Assembly: GCA_030611625.1 (NCBI GenBank)
Contig: JAUWPK010000100.1
Location: forward strand, 1-9,797
Source: Promethearchaeum sp.
GTDB lineage: Archaea > Asgardarchaeota > Lokiarchaeia > Sigyniarchaeales > Promethearchaeaceae
Direction: 5' to 3'
DNA: 9,797 nucleotides
The notes beneath the pieces are model-generated. The model was not told the origin of the DNA, ran no database searches, and worked only from the letters and a program-made list of their open reading frames with translations. Below are positions 6,978 to 9,797 of this stretch, piece after piece. The translations under genes were made by a program, and so were the position numbers. Position 1 is the first letter of the stretch. Each line of letters begins with the position of its first letter.

Positions 6978-9020
6978 TTATTTTGGTATTTCTTTACTTT
7001 CTTCATCAAAGAATTGAAATTTGGCCAAGTCATTGTTTAAAAAGTGATCAACTAATTTTTCGAGTGCTATGATAGAGTTTTGTTGAATAACTAGACCAAT
7101 CCTTCCTGAACTTTCTAATTTTTTCCAGAGCTTTTCATTACCATGAAGACTTTCGTTAAAATGAGAAAATTTCTGTTGCACGAGGTAAGACTGACCTTCA
7201 AAAACATAACATACCATAAAAGGGGGGATTCCGGTTATAAGAATTGTATATTTTCCAAAATTAGCGCGATCTAACCCTTGAGAAAAGATTTCATCACTAA
7301 AAGAATTAAAGGCTGAAAGAAAACCACTGAAGAGTTCTTCATTAACTCTCCATTCTTCATTTAATATCTTATTGTAAATAGGAATCCCCGATTGAGTCAT
7401 AATCAATAACATAATGGGGGATTCAGGTTTATAATCGGGAACTTCAATCCGTTTCTTTCTTCTTATGCTTTGAATTTGATCATATAACTGAATTTTCTCA
7501 AGCCGAGTACTTATAGATGCATTTTCATTTTTCATTTGATTCCATTCTGACAAGGTATGGAGAAAATTGTCGTGCTCGTTTGAGATTTCTTTAGCAAGGT
7601 CAGTAAGTCCGTATTCTTCAGCAATTTGTTGTGCTTTGGTAAAAAATTGGCGGGATTTTGTAAAATCTAAATATAATAAACTGACCTTTGCTTTGAGCAG
7701 ATAAGTTTTTGTTAATCCCCATATATTAAAATATCTTTCTTTTGAGCAAATTTCTTCTAGTTGGTTTAATAGGGGGGTCAATTCATCCAACACTTGCTCA
7801 TTCTTAGATCTTTCGAATTCATCAAGCAACATTGTACATAAATGTAGGATTGCGCTTATAGTAATATCTTGTTGAACAAATTGTTCTTTGTGAATGAGAT
7901 ATTTAAAAATTTCTTGAGCTGCTCCAAGATCACGGGTTCGATCACTCGTGGAGAGTAATTTTGCTTTCGCAATCTTGTATCTTACCATAATCGCTTTATT
8001 GTTTTTGTTAAGGTGTTTAGATTGCTCAATTTGTTTAAAAATGCGAGTGGCATTTTCTTTATCACCAATTTCTAAGTAGGAGATGAAAATCATATATAAA
8101 GTATCTATTATTAGCAGACTTCCCCCAATTCTTTCAGCTATCACAAGGGCTTCGTTCAATTTTTCAAACGCCAGAGTAAATTCTTCATTTTCATCATGGA
8201 TCAATGCTAACTGATGTAATGCTCTCATTATGAAGGTAGGATTATTATATTTTCGTGCCCAAAATAATGAATTCTCAATATTTACTTTCGCTTTTTGAGA
8301 TTTGTTCATAAATCTATATATTACTCCCAACCCAAGAAAATTGACCATCTGAGAATAATTAACTATGGGAGAATCCAATCTTGTGCAAATTTCTTGTGAT
8401 TTTGTCAAAAATTTTATAGCATTATCTGTTTTCCCTATCAACATTTGATTTATACCAAAAGAACTAAAAGCTAGTGCTCTATCTCCTTCTTTTCCCCAAA
8501 TCTCGAGAATTCTAACACCTTCTTGAAAGTTTTCAGAGGCTTCCATTGTATTCCCTAAATAGTACTGGTTCCCTCCTCTATAAATATAAGATAATCCAAT
8601 TCTTCGCTTAAGCTCCTTTTCTGAAATATGTTTTAGTTCTTCAATTTTGTGAGAAATTACATCTAAAAGAGCGAGACTTTCCTTATTTCTTTCCATAAAA
8701 TTTGAGATTTTTACCATGCTAAGGAGAGCATCGATTACTTCGAGACAATTTTTGACATTTTTGGTCAATTTTACTGCTTTTTCTCCCATCTCATGTGCTT
8801 TCGGGTAATCTCCTAAATAATAGTATGCTCTGCTCTGGAGTGTATAAAAATATACTTGGTGGCGACCAAGATATCTATCTACCGGTTCTAAAGAATGGAA
8901 AAAATCTAAAACTTCAGAGAATTGTCCTGCTTCAATCATCTCTTCCCCTTTCTGTAAAAATTCCGCAAAGCTCTTATTTTTCTTACCGAAAATTCTTTTC
9001 ATAAGGAATTCCTTCTCCAT
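6978..9020 (-). CDS. TPR-repeat protein with C-terminal longin/roadblock-like domain
   Basis: A 680-residue soluble protein. Residues about 20-490 are a helical array of tetratricopeptide-type repeats, with periodic units such as RAYYYLGDYPKAHEMGEKAV (64-83), YYLGNTMEASENFQEGVRIL (153-172), ALIHDENEEFTLAFEKLNEA (272-291) and KAKVSLLYLDFTKSRQFFTK (443-462). A predicted linker helix (about 490-525) follows. The C-terminal part (about 535-662) has a different look: IMLLIMTQSGIPIYNKIL, NEELFSGFLSAFNSFSDEIF, FGKYTILITGIPPFMVCYVF and GLVIQQNSIIALEKLVDHF. That beta-beta-helix-beta-beta pattern resembles longin/roadblock-fold domains, which in Asgard archaea are often linked to small GTPases; this assignment is by pattern only. 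A scaffold or signalling role is inferred, with partner unknown. The outer ATG at 9020 has no SD. The ATG at 9002 (residue 7) has GAGAAGGA 7 bases upstream and may be the true start. It converges on the disulfide oxidoreductase and is flanked by a direct repeat. Confidence 0.88.
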   Translation of the reverse strand: MEKEFLMKRIFGKKNKSFAEFLQKGEEMIEAGQFSEVLDFFHSLEPVDRYLGRHQVYFYTLQSRAYYYLGDYPKAHEMGEKAVKLTKNVKNCLEVIDALLSMVKISNFMERNKESLALLDVISHKIEELKHISEKELKRRIGLSYIYRGGNQYYLGNTMEASENFQEGVRILEIWGKEGDRALAFSSFGINQMLIGKTDNAIKFLTKSQEICTRLDSPIVNYSQMVNFLGLGVIYRFMNKSQKAKVNIENSLFWARKYNNPTFIMRALHQLALIHDENEEFTLAFEKLNEALVIAERIGGSLLIIDTLYMIFISYLEIGDKENATRIFKQIEQSKHLNKNNKAIMVRYKIAKAKLLSTSDRTRDLGAAQEIFKYLIHKEQFVQQDITISAILHLCTMLLDEFERSKNEQVLDELTPLLNQLEEICSKERYFNIWGLTKTYLLKAKVSLLYLDFTKSRQFFTKAQQIAEEYGLTDLAKEISNEHDNFLHTLSEWNQMKNENASISTRLEKIQLYDQIQSIRRKKRIEVPDYKPESPIMLLIMTQSGIPIYNKILNEEWRVNEELFSGFLSAFNSFSDEIFSQGLDRANFGKYTILITGIPPFMVCYVFEGQSYLVQQKFSHFNESLHGNEKLWKKLESSGRIGLVIQQNSIIALEKLVDHFLNNDLAKFQFFDEESKEIPK
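9010..9017 (-). promoter_or_regulatory. Ribosome binding site favouring the inner ATG of the TPR gene
   Basis: On the minus strand GAGAAGGA lies 7 bases before the ATG at 9002, while the ATG at 9020 is preceded by a T-rich stretch without SD. It overlaps the perfect palindrome AAGGAATTCCTT at 9003-9014. This argues that translation starts at residue 7 of the longer reading. Confidence 0.5.
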
Positions 9021-9255
9021 AGCAAATGAAAAAAAGAGAAATCAAATATCCTGTCTTGAATTTTTCTCTATTCATTCTTATCCCATTTTTCGATTTATTT
9101 CCTACTTTACAATCGGGTAAAATAATTCTATCATTCCACTATTGTTCATTCATAATTAAATAGTCTTCTGTTTTATCGTATTACAGACTAATTTTCGTTA
9201 GGACTTCTTTTTTAACTCTTATTCAACAACAAAAAGTAAACTAAAACTTCTTAAA

Positions 9256-9293
9256 TTAAAAACCCGTAAAAATTGCAGAACATCAACTTTAAT
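9256..9293 (+). pseudogene. Decayed remnant of a disulfide oxidoreductase 3' end (direct-repeat copy)
   Basis: Read in frame, 9260-9292 gives KPVKIAEHQL and a TAA stop, against KPVNITEHHH and TAA at the end of the intact gene (30 of 34 bases in the core). One extra A in the TTAAAA(A)CCC run breaks the frame upstream, and a TAA at 9257-9259 closes it. No similarity to the parent is visible further upstream or downstream, and the parent's T8-C-T6 terminator is absent. The four substitutions change the protein, as expected for sequence no longer under selection. It may be the last trace of a paralogue, or the duplicated end left by an insertion. Confidence 0.6.
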
Positions 9294-9346
9294 ACTCTGA
9301 TTATTTTTGTCGAAATCAGAACATTTTTTTTTAAGTGACGGTGAAG

Positions 9347-9357
9347 TATTTTAATTT
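9347..9357 (+). promoter_or_regulatory. TATA-like box for the UPF0280 gene
   Basis: TATTTTAATTT is centred 25 bases before the ATG at 9377 and preceded by a purine-rich GTGAAG that could serve as a BRE. No SD precedes the ATG, so a leaderless transcript is likely. Confidence 0.5.
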
Positions 9358-9376
9358 GTGTGTTTTCTAAAATATA

Positions 9377-9797
9377 ATGAAACCTCGATACAGTGAGAAA
9401 TTTCAGTTGATGGAATCCGATTGTACTGTAATATCAGATATTGAGGAAGGAATTATATTTGCAAAAAGGAAATTAAAGGAAGATTTGTTGTTCCTACATT
9501 CAATTGTTGAAGAAAATTCTGATTGGAAGAAGAGTTATATTCCAATTATTAGTGGTAATCAGCACCCAATAATTTTAGCCATGGAAAATGCGGCTGAAAT
9601 TTGCGATGTCGGTCCAATGGCCGCAGTTGCAGGAGTTTTAGCCGATCGAATGCAAAAAGTGATATTATCTCAAACCAAAGCAAATATTGCTGTAGTTGAA
9701 AATGGTGGGGAGATAATAATTAGCTCTAAAGAAGATATTTTGATACATTTAATGGTTAAGAGCACTGATCTTCAAGGAAAACTTGGATTTATGTTCA
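9377..9797 (+). CDS. UPF0280 family protein (ApbE-like superfamily), N-terminal part
   Basis: The first 140 residues of a protein cut by the right edge; the family is usually about 240-250 residues. It begins MKPRYSEKFQLMESDCTV and carries the family's hallmarks: a conserved region ending in CDVGPMAAVAG (76-86), with ADRM following (89-92), and VENGGEI (107-113). The VGPMAAVAG and ENGGDI-like blocks resemble those of the ApbE (flavin transferase) superfamily, and UPF0280 is common in methanogens and other archaea. Its biochemical role is not established, so a flavin-linked function would be inference. No signal peptide is seen, so it is cytoplasmic. The ATG is fixed by a TATA-like box 25 bases upstream and the conserved N-terminus. 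It is divergent from the TPR gene; what follows it is out of view. Confidence 0.9.
   Translation, partial: MKPRYSEKFQLMESDCTVISDIEEGIIFAKRKLKEDLLFLHSIVEENSDWKKSYIPIISGNQHPIILAMENAAEICDVGPMAAVAGVLADRMQKVILSQTKANIAVVENGGEIIISSKEDILIHLMVKSTDLQGKLGFMF

Larger units (their letters stand above)
9021..9376. other. 356-bp intergenic region between divergent TPR and UPF0280 genes
   Basis: This stretch carries no convincing gene. Near the TPR side there is only a weak TATA-like match on the minus strand (GGATATTTGA near 9044), and a weak hairpin (TAGTCT 9161-9166, AGACTA 9185-9190). The middle holds a decayed copy of the disulfide oxidoreductase 3' end (9256-9293). A T9 run lies at 9324-9332, and the UPF0280 promoter at 9347-9357. 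A 45-codon plus-strand reading (9026-9163) starts without an SD and is not supported. Confidence 0.7.

Noticed and set aside
8795..9004. A 69-codon plus-strand reading opposite the TPR gene start
   Set aside because: It is antisense to the TPR coding region, with no recognisable motif or start signals.
9026..9163. A 45-codon plus-strand reading with a basic start and a hydrophobic stretch, like a small membrane peptide
   Set aside because: It has no SD or well-placed TATA box, starts 6 bases from the divergent TPR start, and has Phe/Leu/Ile content expected from random A/T-rich DNA. Not supported without conservation data.
9161..9190. Inverted repeat TAGTCT...AGACTA as a hairpin or operator
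   Set aside because: Only six paired bases around an 18-base loop, which is common by chance in A/T-rich intergenic DNA.
6978..9376. An active mobile element between the two direct-repeat copies
   Set aside because: No integrase, transposase or terminal inverted repeats are present; only the repeat itself suggests a past event.

Overview
The window looks archaeal, most probably from an Asgard (Lokiarchaeia-like) genome. This is inferred from: low G+C (about one third by eye); A/T-rich TATA-like boxes about 25 bases before several start codons that lack a Shine-Dalgarno site; an HdrD-type iron-sulfur protein; a UPF0280 protein; and a long TPR protein ending in a longin/roadblock-like domain. 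No rRNA, tRNA, CRISPR array, transposase or integrase was seen.

Layout. Positions 1-1324 hold two minus-strand genes: a TIM-barrel glycoside-hydrolase-like protein, then an ABC transporter ATPase that runs off the left edge. A short divergent promoter region (1325-1421) separates them from a tight plus-strand operon (1422-5372) of four genes: an HdrD/GlpC-like [4Fe-4S] protein, an FAD/NAD(P)-dependent oxidoreductase, a drug/metabolite-transporter-superfamily membrane protein and a CDP-alcohol phosphatidyltransferase. The joins are 3 bp, 5 bp and an 8-bp overlap. A class I pyridine nucleotide-disulfide oxidoreductase follows (5424-6932), apparently with its own promoter and a T-rich terminator. 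It converges on a minus-strand TPR protein (6978-9020). A 356-bp intergenic region leads to a UPF0280 gene (from 9377) cut by the right edge.

How the genes may work together (inference). The first two operon genes form a plausible chain in which NAD(P)H reduces FAD, which passes electrons to the cubane and then noncubane [4Fe-4S] clusters of the HdrD-like protein. The next gene region encodes a thiol/disulfide flavoenzyme, so thiol-disulfide redox chemistry is a common theme. Two membrane proteins, one a lipid head-group transferase, share the operon, so the redox pair may serve membrane-lipid chemistry, but the substrate cannot be read from sequence.

The most striking non-coding signal is a 37/38-bp imperfect direct repeat. 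The 3' end of the disulfide-oxidoreductase gene (6897-6933) recurs as a decayed copy at 9256-9293, on the far side of the TPR gene. This points to a past duplication, insertion or paralogue loss at this locus.
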